Source of the DNA: Brevibacterium sediminis
Lineage (GTDB): Bacteria > Actinomycetota > Actinomycetes > Actinomycetales > Brevibacteriaceae
NCBI RefSeq assembly: GCF_013623905.1
Contig: NZ_JABKDD010000004.1
Span: forward strand, 229,452-293,451
Length of the DNA stretch: 64,000 nucleotides
Direction of reading: 5' to 3'
Shown here one piece after another: positions 32,623-42,586 of the stretch. The notes under the pieces are model-generated. The model saw only the letters and a program-made list of their open reading frames with translations, searched no databases and was not told the origin of the DNA. Position 1 is the stretch's first letter; each line of letters opens with the position of its first letter. Both the position numbers and the translations under genes were made by a program.

Positions 32623-35600
32623 GTGACTTATCTTCGCTATCCCCATATCCAGTCCGATCTCATCACCTTCACCGCCGACGACGATGTCTGGCTCGTTCCC
32701 TCCGCCGGCGGCCGCGCCTGGCGGCTGACCTCCGATCATGCGCCGGTCCGGTCACCGAGGATCTCACCCGACGCAGCGCACGTCGCGTTCGTATCGTTCC
32801 GCACCGGCCAGGCGGAGCTCATGGTCGCCGAGGTGGCCACCGGGTCCCTGCGTCGGCTCACCTGGTTGGGGTCGAGCGCGATGACGATGCTCGGGTGGGC
32901 CGATGCCGCCCATGTCCTCGTCGGCGCGAATGCCGGGGAGTTCGAGGTCCGCAACCATGTCGTGAAGTCCGTGAGCCTCGACGGCGAGGTCGATCGGCTG
33001 TCGTTCGGTCGTGCCTCGGGTCTGGCCCGGCACCACACGGGAGTGACCGCTCTGTCGACGCCGTTCTCCCGTCCGCCCGCGCACTGGAAGCGCTACCGGG
33101 GTGGGACTGCGCCGAGGCTGTGGCTCGATCGAGTCGGCAGTACGAACGCTGCCGGCATCGGAGATGGATCCGGGGCCCGGTGGCAGCGGCTGCTGCGCGA
33201 GGACGAGGCCTCTCTGACCGACCCGCTGTGGGTCGGCGATTCGCTCGTGTTCACCTCGGACCGGGCCGCGACCTTCCCTCACCATGCCGATGAACAGGCG
33301 AACCTGTGGATCATCGACGGACTGGCCACCTCGGCGAGTTCGGGTGATGACTCGGTCGAACCACGGCAGCTCACGCACCAGTCCGAGGCCGAGGGCTATG
33401 TCCGTGACGCCACGACCGACGGCACCCGCATCGTCTGGCACTCCCGTGGGGAGATCAGGATCCTCGACAGCCTCGACGCCGAGGTCCGCACTCTCGCGGT
33501 GACTCTGCCGGGGACTCAGGTGCAGCCGCTCAGTCTCGACCCGAAGACCGGGCTCAACCACATCAGCCCCGACAGAGAAGGCAATGCCTCGGTGGTGGAA
33601 TGGCGGGGCAAGACCTTCTGGCTCGCCCACCGCGAGGGCCCGGCCCGGGCGCTGTGCGCGGATTCGTCGATCCGCACCCGCGAACCTCTCGTCCTCGGTG
33701 ACACCGGGTTTGCCACGTACATCACCGACGTCGAAGGGGAGGACGCGATCGAGGTCGCGTCCGTGACCGGGGACAAGCCGCCTCGGCGAATCGGGGCCGG
33801 AGCCCTGGGACGGGTCCTGCACCTGAAGGCGGATCCGGCGGGGAAGATGCTCGCCACGATCTCCCACGACGGGTCGATCCGGACCGTCGATGTGGGCAAT
33901 GGTCGGACGCGTCTGGTCGGGCATTCGGGACACGGCGAGGCGCGCGATCCGCGGTTCTCACCCGATGGGAAGTACCTCGTGTGGTCGCAGCCGACGCAGG
34001 GTGAGGAGCTGCTCGCGCAGCTGATGATCGCCGAGGTGAAATCGGATCGCGAGGCCCAGCCGCTGACGACGGGCAAGTTCAATGACTTCTCGCCGACGTT
34101 CACCCGTGATGGGAAGTTCGTCGCTTTCCTCTCTGATCGCACCTTCGATCCCTCGTACAACCAGCATTCCTTCGATCTGTCGTTCAACGGCGTCACCCGA
34201 CCGTGGCTGCTGCCCTTGGCCGCCGATGAACCTGCGCCCTTCGGACCGAGCGCCGGCGGATGGGCGATCAGCGAGGTCACCGAGGAGGCGAAGTCCGAGC
34301 GCGGTCGCGGGGACAAACCCGCCGCCACCGTCGAGGTCGAGCTCGAGGGAGCTGAAGAGCGCATCGTGCCGTTCCCGGTCGCCTCGGGGGTCTTCCGGGA
34401 TCTCGAATCCGCTGAGGGAGGACTCGTCTGGCTGCGCACCGGCGACGTCGAAGCCGGTGAGCTCGGCACCGGACGGGCCGGAGATGCCGGTGAGAAACCC
34501 GCCGAGGTGGTCCAGTACTTCGACTTCGCCAAGCGGAAGGTCAGCACCGTCGTCGACAAGGCCGACGAGTATGAGATCTCCGGAGACGGCAAGCTGCTCG
34601 TCGTGCGCAGCGACGGTGCGATCAGCGTGGTCCCGGCGAACCGGAAAGTCGAGGCCGACGATGATGACAACATCTCCGTCGATCTCTCGCGTCTGCGATT
34701 CGAGCTCGACCGCCGGGCCGAATGGCTGCAGATGTTCGAGGAGAACTCCCGGATCATGCGCGATCACTATTGGCGCGAGGACATGAACGGGGTCGATTGG
34801 GAGTCGGTGACGCTGCGCTGGCGTGCTGTGGCCGCCAAGGCGCTGACTCATGACGACCTCGTCGACGTGCTGTGGGAAACCGTGGGCGAGCTCAACACCT
34901 CCCACGCCTATGTCAGCCCGCCTTCTGGGCTCGGCGATGGGTCGATGAAGCTCGGATTCCTCGGTGCGGATCTTGAGCGGAGCGCTGAGGGTTGGACGAT
35001 CTCTCGCATCCTTCCCGGTGAGAGCAGTGAACCGGGGGCGAGGTCGCCGCTGCGCCAGGCCGGAGTCGGAGCGCAGCCCGGCGATGTCATCGTTGCTGTC
35101 AATGGTCAGCCCGTCGACGAGGCGGCCGGTCCCGCCGCTCATCTGCAGGGGGCCGCGGACACGATCGTCGAGCTGACTCTGCGCCGCGGTCGCAAGGACC
35201 GCGCGGTCGCCGTGATTCCACTGCCCACCGAGGAGAAGCTGCGCTATCAGGATTGGGTGCGCTCCCGCCGGGAGTATGTGGCCGAGAAGTCATCCGGCCG
35301 CATCGGCTATGTGCATGTCCCGGACATGACCTCCTACGGGTGGGCGCAGATGCACCGGGATCTGCGGCAGGCCATGGGCTGCGAGGGCGTCATCGCCGAT
35401 GTGCGGTTCAACCGAGGCGGGCACACGAGTGCTCTGGTGGCCGAACGCTTCGCCGATCAGGTGGTTGCCTGGGGTGCGGCTCGCAGCTATGACCAGATGG
35501 ACCGGGACCCCGAGGATGCTCCGCGCGGCCCGGTGGTGTTCGTGGCCAATGAGTTCTCCGGCTCCGACGGCGACATCATCAACGCGCGCGTGCAGGCCAA

Positions 35601-35949
35601 GGGCATCGGCCCAGTGATCGGCGTGCGCACGTGGGGCGGAGTCGTCGGCATCGACGGTCGCTACGATCTCGTCGATGGCACCGGAGTGACGCAGCCGCGC
35701 TATGCCTTCTGGATCGAGGGCAAGGGCTGGAGTGTGGAGAACTATGGAGTCGACCCCGATATCGAGGTCGAGCACGATCCCGGTCAGCTCTTCGCCGCCG
35801 ACGATCCGCAGCTCGACCGCGCCATCGCCGAGGTGTTCGCCGGGCTGCAAGCCCATCCCGCCGCCCAGGCTCCGGAGTTCCCACCCCCGCGCGTGCAGCC
35901 GCTGAAGAAGGACGGCGCCGGGGTCCCCGAAGCCCCCGCCGAGGACTGA
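32623..35949 (+). CDS. tri: Tricorn protease homologue
   Basis: This 1108-aa serine protease degrades peptides, in archaea downstream of the proteasome. The N-terminal beta-propeller half starts TYLRYPHIQSDLITFTADDDVWLVP. A central helical region leads to a PDZ domain (near residues 775-860) and a C-terminal tail-specific protease-like domain. Catalytic residues fit the family: His761 in LNTSHAYV and Ser981 in SGSDGD, followed by RTWGGVVGID. The GTG at 32623 is chosen from homology of the N-terminus; another in-frame GTG is at 32614. Many actinobacteria carry tricorn. No aminopeptidase partner gene is adjacent. Confidence 0.93.
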   Translation: MTYLRYPHIQSDLITFTADDDVWLVPSAGGRAWRLTSDHAPVRSPRISPDAAHVAFVSFRTGQAELMVAEVATGSLRRLTWLGSSAMTMLGWADAAHVLVGANAGEFEVRNHVVKSVSLDGEVDRLSFGRASGLARHHTGVTALSTPFSRPPAHWKRYRGGTAPRLWLDRVGSTNAAGIGDGSGARWQRLLREDEASLTDPLWVGDSLVFTSDRAATFPHHADEQANLWIIDGLATSASSGDDSVEPRQLTHQSEAEGYVRDATTDGTRIVWHSRGEIRILDSLDAEVRTLAVTLPGTQVQPLSLDPKTGLNHISPDREGNASVVEWRGKTFWLAHREGPARALCADSSIRTREPLVLGDTGFATYITDVEGEDAIEVASVTGDKPPRRIGAGALGRVLHLKADPAGKMLATISHDGSIRTVDVGNGRTRLVGHSGHGEARDPRFSPDGKYLVWSQPTQGEELLAQLMIAEVKSDREAQPLTTGKFNDFSPTFTRDGKFVAFLSDRTFDPSYNQHSFDLSFNGVTRPWLLPLAADEPAPFGPSAGGWAISEVTEEAKSERGRGDKPAATVEVELEGAEERIVPFPVASGVFRDLESAEGGLVWLRTGDVEAGELGTGRAGDAGEKPAEVVQYFDFAKRKVSTVVDKADEYEISGDGKLLVVRSDGAISVVPANRKVEADDDDNISVDLSRLRFELDRRAEWLQMFEENSRIMRDHYWREDMNGVDWESVTLRWRAVAAKALTHDDLVDVLWETVGELNTSHAYVSPPSGLGDGSMKLGFLGADLERSAEGWTISRILPGESSEPGARSPLRQAGVGAQPGDVIVAVNGQPVDEAAGPAAHLQGAADTIVELTLRRGRKDRAVAVIPLPTEEKLRYQDWVRSRREYVAEKSSGRIGYVHVPDMTSYGWAQMHRDLRQAMGCEGVIADVRFNRGGHTSALVAERFADQVVAWGAARSYDQMDRDPEDAPRGPVVFVANEFSGSDGDIINARVQAKGIGPVIGVRTWGGVVGIDGRYDLVDGTGVTQPRYAFWIEGKGWSVENYGVDPDIEVEHDPGQLFAADDPQLDRAIAEVFAGLQAHPAAQAPEFPPPRVQPLKKDGAGVPEAPAED

Positions 35950-36000
35950 CCCACCAACCCCTCCACCTGCCGGTAGGGCTTGGCCCCGCCACCTGCCGAC

Positions 36001-36058
36001 GACCGCACTGCGTTCCAGCCATCAGTTCGCGTCCTGATGGCTGGAACGCAGTGTGGTC
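36001..36058. terminator. 25-bp-stem hairpin after tricorn gene
   Basis: Arms of 25 nt (36001-36025 and 36034-36058) pair with one mismatch and an 8-nt loop. It lies 51 bp after the tricorn stop, facing the convergent membrane-protein gene. The 12-mer CGCACTGCGTTC within it also occurs near 12513. Confidence 0.65.
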
Positions 36059-36069
36059 ACGGGCCCAGC

Positions 36070-36143
36070 CACCTCGTGCAGCTTCATCGACTTTTGATCC
36101 AGTCATCGGGAGAAAACTCGATGACTGGATCAGAACCCGATGA
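36070..36143. repeat. Dispersed hairpin repeat, copy 1
   Basis: A 14-bp perfect stem (TGATCCAGTCATCG, 36095-36108, and complement 36119-36132) is enclosed by an outer TCATCG/CGATGA pair. The block starting CCACCTCGTG is closely similar to 42383-42455. Both copies sit downstream of a plus-strand gene that converges with a minus-strand gene. Confidence 0.65.
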
Positions 36144-36174
36144 CGAACCGAACGAAACTCGATGCGTGCCGGCT

Positions 36175-36780
36175 CTACCGCTCGGTCGGGGTCAGGGCCC
36201 ACACGGCGAAGGCGAGCAGCACGAATCCCGAGATGACGCCGCTGATGACCGGGATGAACGCCGGAGCCGCCGCGAAGAAGGCGATGAACCCGCCGATTCC
36301 GCAGAGGGTCACGACGGTGGCGAGCACGTGGAAGCGGTCGAGCCCGAACACGCGGCCGAGCGCATAGAAATGAGTGCCGACGACCACGGCCACCCACGCC
36401 ACTCCGAGCTCCGGATGGCCGAGGCTCGTGAGCAGTCGGGCTCCGGCGAACAGGAGAACCGCCTCGATGAGCACGATGATCCAGTAGGCGCGACCGAACG
36501 GCGGTTCCCGACGACCACGGGTCCCCGATTCGCCGAGGCGGCCGCCTCCACCACGGTTCCGCAGCAGTCCGCGAACCGCGAGGACCGCGATGCCGGCGAA
36601 GACGATGACGCCGACCGCGATAACGAGTGTGCGCCCCAGGGTCGAGAACTGGCCGGTGTTGATGATGAGGAACAGCAGCCCGAAACCAGCGCCGATGAGC
36701 GCCCCGATCTCCGCACCGTCCGCTGTCCGCCGGGTGCTGAGTCCTGTCTTGTGGTCCGGGTCGGGTGCTTCTGCGGTCAT
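36175..36780 (-). CDS. Conserved integral membrane protein
   Basis: This 201-aa protein of about six hydrophobic segments starts at ATG 36780 with a GAGAGA-rich leader. It begins with a short charged N-terminus. The pairs of helices include GALIGAGFGLLFLIINTGQF and WIIVLIEAVLLFAGARLL. I do not recognise a named family. A glycine/arginine-rich cytoplasmic loop (about residues 75-95) separates the first two helices from the rest. It is monocistronic, between the tricorn gene and the badI-like cluster. Confidence 0.7.
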   Translation of the reverse strand: MTAEAPDPDHKTGLSTRRTADGAEIGALIGAGFGLLFLIINTGQFSTLGRTLVIAVGVIVFAGIAVLAVRGLLRNRGGGGRLGESGTRGRREPPFGRAYWIIVLIEAVLLFAGARLLTSLGHPELGVAWVAVVVGTHFYALGRVFGLDRFHVLATVVTLCGIGGFIAFFAAAPAFIPVISGVISGFVLLAFAVWALTPTER

Positions 36781-36977
36781 CGTCGTCCGTCTCTCGTCGT
36801 CATCGTCAGTCACTCCCGACCCATTGCCGGGAGTTCGGATCGGCCGACACCTGAGCAGTGCATTCTGTCGGCACCCTTGCCGGCAACATTCTTCCACCAG
36901 TGCACCGTCGCTCCGATGCGGACGGACGAAACTCGGCGAACTCACAAGAATCTTCCGGCACCGCGACTCTTGACCTC

Positions 36978-37009
36978 GTTCATGAACTGATGTTCACTAG
37001 GTGTGAACA
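36978..37009. promoter_or_regulatory. Operator pair upstream of the BadI-type operon
   Basis: The perfect palindrome GTTCATGAAC (36978-36987) and the 7-5-7 inverted repeat TGTTCAC-TAGGT-GTGAACA (36991-37009) share GTTCA/TGAAC half-sites. They lie 31-62 bp before the first gene of the cluster, next to TTGACC (36970) and TAGATT (37010). The likely binder is the TetR regulator encoded at 41746. Confidence 0.65.
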
Positions 37010-37039
37010 TAGATTCATTTTTCGTTCGAGGAGGCAACG

Positions 37040-37873
37040 ATGCCAACATCCACCAGCCCGACTCAGCAGACCGCAGCCACGGATTTCGACGACATCCTCT
37101 ACGTGGTGGAAGAGACCTTCGCGGTCATCACGATCAACCGGCCCGATTCCTTCAATTCGTTCCGGTCGCAGACCGTCGACGAACTCATCGAAGCCTTCAC
37201 TCTCGCCTGGGGCGACAACCGCGTCCGTTCGATCATCCTCACCGGTTCCGGGCAGAAGTCCTTCTGCGCCGGCGGCGACGTCAAACAGAAGGCGCAGACC
37301 GGCGACTACGGCCCCAGCCGCTACGGCATGTTCCGCATCTCCGAACTCCACAAGGTCATCCGCTCGGTGCCGAAACCGGTGATCTCCGCGGTCAACGGTG
37401 TCGCCATCGGCGGCGGAAACGTGCTCACCACCCTCTGCGACATCACGATCGCGGCCGCACACGCGCGCTTCGGCCAGGCCGGCCCCAAGGTCGGATCCTT
37501 CGACGCCGGCTACGGTTCGGCTTTCCTCGCCCGGGTCATCGGTGAGAAGCGCGCCCGTGAGATGTGGTACTTCTGCGAACTCATCGACGCACAGAAGGCC
37601 GAATCCTGGGGCCTGGCCACCGAAGTGGTCGACGCCGACGAACTCATGCCCCGCGCCAAGGAACGCGCCCGGGCCCTCGGTCTCAAGGCACCGACGGCGC
37701 TGCGCTTCCTCAAGCAGTCATTCAACGCCGATTCCGAGATGCAGACCGGCTTCACGAACCTCGCCATGAGCGCCCTCGACCTCTACGCGCACTCCCCGGA
37801 ATCACACGAAGGAGCGGCCGCCTTCGCGGAGAAGCGCGATCCGGACTTCAGCCGCTTCGACGGCGCGTACTGA
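37040..37873 (+). CDS. BadI-like 2-ketocyclohexanecarboxyl-CoA hydrolase
   Basis: This 277-aa crotonase-fold protein has a GAGGAGG site 6 nt upstream. In BadI the reaction is hydrolytic ring cleavage of 2-ketocyclohexanecarboxyl-CoA to pimelyl-CoA. Family-specific segments are FDDILY at the N-terminus, SFCAGGD, AIGGGNVL with an oxyanion hole, and FGQAGPKVGSFDAGYGSAFLARVIGEKRAREMWY. That last block is shared by BadI and MenB. MenB is the alternative, but the downstream genes (acyl-CoA dehydrogenase, BadH-like SDR, AliA-like ligase) support BadI. The assignment is from recognition, without an alignment. Confidence 0.78.
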   Translation: MPTSTSPTQQTAATDFDDILYVVEETFAVITINRPDSFNSFRSQTVDELIEAFTLAWGDNRVRSIILTGSGQKSFCAGGDVKQKAQTGDYGPSRYGMFRISELHKVIRSVPKPVISAVNGVAIGGGNVLTTLCDITIAAAHARFGQAGPKVGSFDAGYGSAFLARVIGEKRAREMWYFCELIDAQKAESWGLATEVVDADELMPRAKERARALGLKAPTALRFLKQSFNADSEMQTGFTNLAMSALDLYAHSPESHEGAAAFAEKRDPDFSRFDGAY

Positions 37874-37935
37874 CCCCCGGCGCCTCGCCGGCACAGATCC
37901 CACCTGCACAGACCCTGACAGCACAGAGGATTCCC

Positions 37936-39081
37936 GTGGACACGACTCTCACCCCCGATACCCAGACCCTGCTCGATGCGGCGGCCGGATTCGAGGAGCG
38001 GCTCATCAGCGAGGCCCGCGAACGCGAAGCCGCCGGCCGCATCGGTGCCGATATCACCCGAGAGATGGGCCGTGCCGGTCTCATCGCCCCCGAACTGCCG
38101 ACCCACCTCGGCGGGACCGGACTGACCAAGGTCACCGCGGGTCTCGTCACCGAGGCCATCGCCCGTGGAGACCTCACCGTCGCCTATATCCAGGTCGTCG
38201 GATCCCTCATCGGACAGGTCATCGCCCGCAATGCCAGCACCGAGGTGGCCGCCCACTACTGCCGCCTCATCACAACCGGTGACGAAACGGTGGCCATCGG
38301 ACTCTCCGAACCCGAGGCTGGTTCGGACGCCGGAAACCCCTCGACCACGGCCCGACGGGACGGCGACGACTGGATCGTCAACGGCACGAAGTCGATGTCG
38401 CTGGCCATGACCTCGACGGCAACGGTGATCTTCGCCCGCACCGACCCCGAGGCGGGGCGCGGAAAGGGCATCTCGGCGTTCCTCGTCGACCTCGACGCCC
38501 CCGGAGTCACCCGGAACCCCATCATCGACATGGGTCAGGCGGCCGTCGCTCGCGGCAGCGTGGACTTCACCGATGTCCGTGTGCCCGCCGACCACCTCCT
38601 CGGCGAGGTCGGTGGAGCATTCACCCAGGTCATGCAGGGATTCGACTTCTCCCGAGCTCTCATCGGACTGCAGTGCACGGGGACTGCGACGCGCGCGATC
38701 GAGGATGCCTGGGCCTACGCCAAGGGACGTGAGGCCTTCGATCAGCCGCTGTCGAAGTTCCAAGGGGTCTCCTTCCCCCTGGCCGAGGCGGAGACGAAGA
38801 TGGCGGCGGCCCGACTGCTATGCCTGGACACTCTGCGCCTCGGCGACGAGGGCCACCCGCACACCTCTCAGGCTGCCATGTGCAAGTGGTGGGCCCCGCT
38901 CGAGGCCTACCATGCGGTCCATCAGTGCCTGCTTCTGCACGGACAGAACGGCTACAAACAGGACCGGGACGTCGAGAAACGACTGCGCGACGTGCTCGGC
39001 ATGCAGATCGGCGACGGCACCGCCCAGATCATGAAGCTCATCATCGCCCGCAACTCCGCCGGTCGCGAATACGCCCCCTGA
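37936..39081 (+). CDS. Acyl-CoA dehydrogenase, AliB-like (cyclohexanecarboxyl-CoA dehydrogenase)
   Basis: This 381-aa FAD-dependent dehydrogenase starts at GTG 37936 with AGAGGA 6 nt upstream. Motifs are AIGLSEPEAGSDAGN (flavin/substrate contact), the VNGTKSMSLAM loop, and a C-terminal MQIGDGTAQIMKLIIAR segment in place of the usual YGGTGTEI-type end. By context it would oxidise cyclohexanecarboxyl-CoA to the 1-ene. The electron acceptor (ETF) genes are not nearby. The stop codon lies within the first unit of a 20-bp tandem repeat. Confidence 0.78.
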   Translation: MDTTLTPDTQTLLDAAAGFEERLISEAREREAAGRIGADITREMGRAGLIAPELPTHLGGTGLTKVTAGLVTEAIARGDLTVAYIQVVGSLIGQVIARNASTEVAAHYCRLITTGDETVAIGLSEPEAGSDAGNPSTTARRDGDDWIVNGTKSMSLAMTSTATVIFARTDPEAGRGKGISAFLVDLDAPGVTRNPIIDMGQAAVARGSVDFTDVRVPADHLLGEVGGAFTQVMQGFDFSRALIGLQCTGTATRAIEDAWAYAKGREAFDQPLSKFQGVSFPLAEAETKMAAARLLCLDTLRLGDEGHPHTSQAAMCKWWAPLEAYHAVHQCLLLHGQNGYKQDRDVEKRLRDVLGMQIGDGTAQIMKLIIARNSAGREYAP

Positions 39082-39159
39082 CCGGGTGGAACACCGGCCG
39101 ACCGGGACGAACACGGGCCGACCGGAGCGAACACCGGTCGACCGGAGCGAACACACCCA
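39080..39159 (+). repeat. Four tandem 20-bp repeats between aliB-like and badH-like genes
   Basis: Units begin at 39080, 39100, 39120 and 39140 and follow GACCGG-(A/G)-x-CGAACACCGG-x-C, the last copy diverging at its 3' end. They fill most of the 121-bp gap and start inside the TGA of the preceding gene. The 20-bp period is close to two helical turns. Confidence 0.85.
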
Positions 39160-39202
39160 CCTGACGACGCAGCATCAGACACACGACTGGAAGGACACCA
39201 CC

Positions 39203-39967
39203 ATGTCAGCACCCACTCAGACCGCACCTCTGACCGATCGCATCATCATCGTCACCGGTGCCGCCTCCGGAATCGGCAAGGGAATCGCGACCCGCCTCGC
39301 CGCCGACGGCGCCACCGTCGTCGTCGCCGACCTCGACGCACAGACGGCCGCGAACACCGCCTCGGCGTTGGGGCATGATTCGATCGGGCTCGCCGCCGAT
39401 GTCACCGACCGTGCGGCCGTGGACGCCATGATCGCCGAGGTGGTCGAGCGCTTCGGACGCATCGACGTCCTCGTCAACAATGCCGGCTGGGACAAGGTCG
39501 AACCGTTCATGGAGTCGACGCCGGCGACCTGGCAGCGGGTCATCGCGATCAACCTCCTCGGCACGCTCAACTGCACGCAGTCGGCGGCCGAGCACATGAT
39601 CGCAGCCGGATCGGGATCCGTCATCAGCATCGGCTCGGACGCCGGCCGGGTCGGGTCGAGCGGGGAAGCCGTGTACTCGGCGGCCAAGGGCGGGATCATC
39701 TCGTTCACGAAGACCTTCGCCCGCGAGGTCGCCCGACACGGGATCACCGCGAACTGCGTGTGCCCCGGACCGGCCGACACGCCGCTGTTCGCCGAGATCT
39801 CCGCGGACAATCCGAAGCTGCGAACCGCACTGGAGAAGGCGATTCCGATGCGCCGGCTCGCCCGTCCCGAGGACCTCGCGAACGTCGTGGCCTTCTTCGC
39901 CCGTCCCGATTCCGCCTATGTCACCGGCCAGACTCTGTCCGTCTCCGGCGGACTGACGATGGCCTGA
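39203..39967 (+). CDS. BadH-like short-chain dehydrogenase
   Basis: This 254-aa SDR has a classical TGAASGIGKG nucleotide-binding motif, NNAG, and the catalytic Ser/YSAAK tetrad. The blocks LVNNAGWDKVEPFM, SDAGRVGSSGEAVYSAAKGG and CPGPADTPLF closely resemble BadH of Rhodopseudomonas palustris. BadH oxidises 2-hydroxycyclohexanecarboxyl-CoA to the 2-keto compound used by BadI. The ATG at 39203 has GGAAGGA upstream. FabG-type reductases are the main alternative. Confidence 0.75.
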   Translation: MSAPTQTAPLTDRIIIVTGAASGIGKGIATRLAADGATVVVADLDAQTAANTASALGHDSIGLAADVTDRAAVDAMIAEVVERFGRIDVLVNNAGWDKVEPFMESTPATWQRVIAINLLGTLNCTQSAAEHMIAAGSGSVISIGSDAGRVGSSGEAVYSAAKGGIISFTKTFAREVARHGITANCVCPGPADTPLFAEISADNPKLRTALEKAIPMRRLARPEDLANVVAFFARPDSAYVTGQTLSVSGGLTMA

Positions 39968-39972
39968 GCATC

Positions 39973-40000
39973 ACAACCGTCGCCCGGCGGCGACAGTTGT
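39973..40000 (+). other. Intra-operon hairpin
   Basis: A 12-bp stem with one mismatch and a CGGC tetraloop lies 6 bp after the BadH-like stop and 62 bp before the ligase gene. It could stabilise or process the mRNA, or partly terminate it, which would lower ligase expression. Confidence 0.4.
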
Positions 40001-40061
40001 CAGCACGACCACCAGCTCCACCCGAGTCACAGGTACGACACCAGAGCAAAGGAGCCCTGCT

Positions 40062-41745
<1,684 letters not shown>

Positions 41746-41756
<11 letters not shown>

Positions 41757-42381
41757 ATCCGAAGACCTCAACGCGATCGTCCGCGGTGCCCGCGCGGAAT
41801 TCCGAGAGCGGCAGATCGTCGACGCCGCCGTGCGTCTGATGCAGGAGAAGGGCACTCATTCGGTGTCCATGCAGGCGATCGCGAGGTCCGGCGGGGTCAG
41901 TGTCGGACTGCTGTACAAGTACTTCTCGGACAAGGAGCAGATCGTGCTCGCCGCGATCACCCGCGTCCTCGAGGAGTTCCGTCTCCGTGTCCCTTCCGCC
42001 ATCGCCGAGGCGGCCGAACCCGTGGACAAGGTCATCGCCGCGTTCACGGAGTTCTGCCGCATCGTCGGTGAACAGAGACATGCGGTCGTGCTCACCTATC
42101 AGGTCTCCAGGGCACTGTCGAAGGACGGACTGAAGTCGATCCAGGACCAGGAGCTCGAGACCCTCCAGCCCCTCGTCGACGTCGTCACCGCCGCCGTCGA
42201 AGCAGGCGACCTGCGTGGTGTCGATGCTCAGGTGCTCGGGCACGACCTCATGTCGATCGCCCATATGTGGGCGCTCAAGTACTGGTACTTCCAGCGGATC
42301 GGGCTCGACCTGGAGACCTATATCGACCGGCAGGTGCGCACGCTTGTGCTGAGCAACCTCAGCGAGGCTGCCCGCCGCTAG
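41746..42381 (+). CDS. TetR family regulator of the alicyclic acid cluster
   Basis: This 211-aa regulator has an HTH around residues 25-65 (SVSMQAIARSGGVSVGLLYKYFSDKEQIVL). It is translated from the last codons of the ligase gene and so belongs to the operon it probably controls. The GTTCA-based palindromes before badI (36978-37009) are the obvious operator candidates. In R. palustris the corresponding regulator BadR is of MarR type, so the control element has been exchanged here. Confidence 0.82.
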
Positions 42382-42382
42382 G

Positions 42383-42502
42383 CCACCTCGTGGGGAGTCA
42401 TCGACTTCTGATCCAGTGATCGCAATATAACTCGATGACTGGATCAGAACTCGATGTGCAACCGTACAGAACCCGATGATTCAGGGGACAGAACCCGATG
42501 CC
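42383..42502. repeat. Dispersed hairpin repeat, copy 2
   Basis: The block starting CCACCTCGTG repeats the 36070 element: TGATCCAGTGATCG (42409-42422) pairs with 42433-42446 with one mismatch. Downstream, the unit CAGAACCCGATG recurs at about 42468 and 42490, with a CAGAACTCGATG variant at about 42445. The stretch separates the convergent TetR and encapsulin genes and holds no supported gene. Confidence 0.65.
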
Positions 42503-42586
42503 TAGGCAACTGCGGCCCTCTGCTGTGCAGCGCGACCTGGGGGCTGCGCCGCGACTCCGCAGGCGCAGCAGTTCACCGAGCCGGGC

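Noticed and set aside
39080..39159. CRISPR-like array
   Set aside because: Units are contiguous with no unique spacers, only four copies exist, and there are no cas genes.
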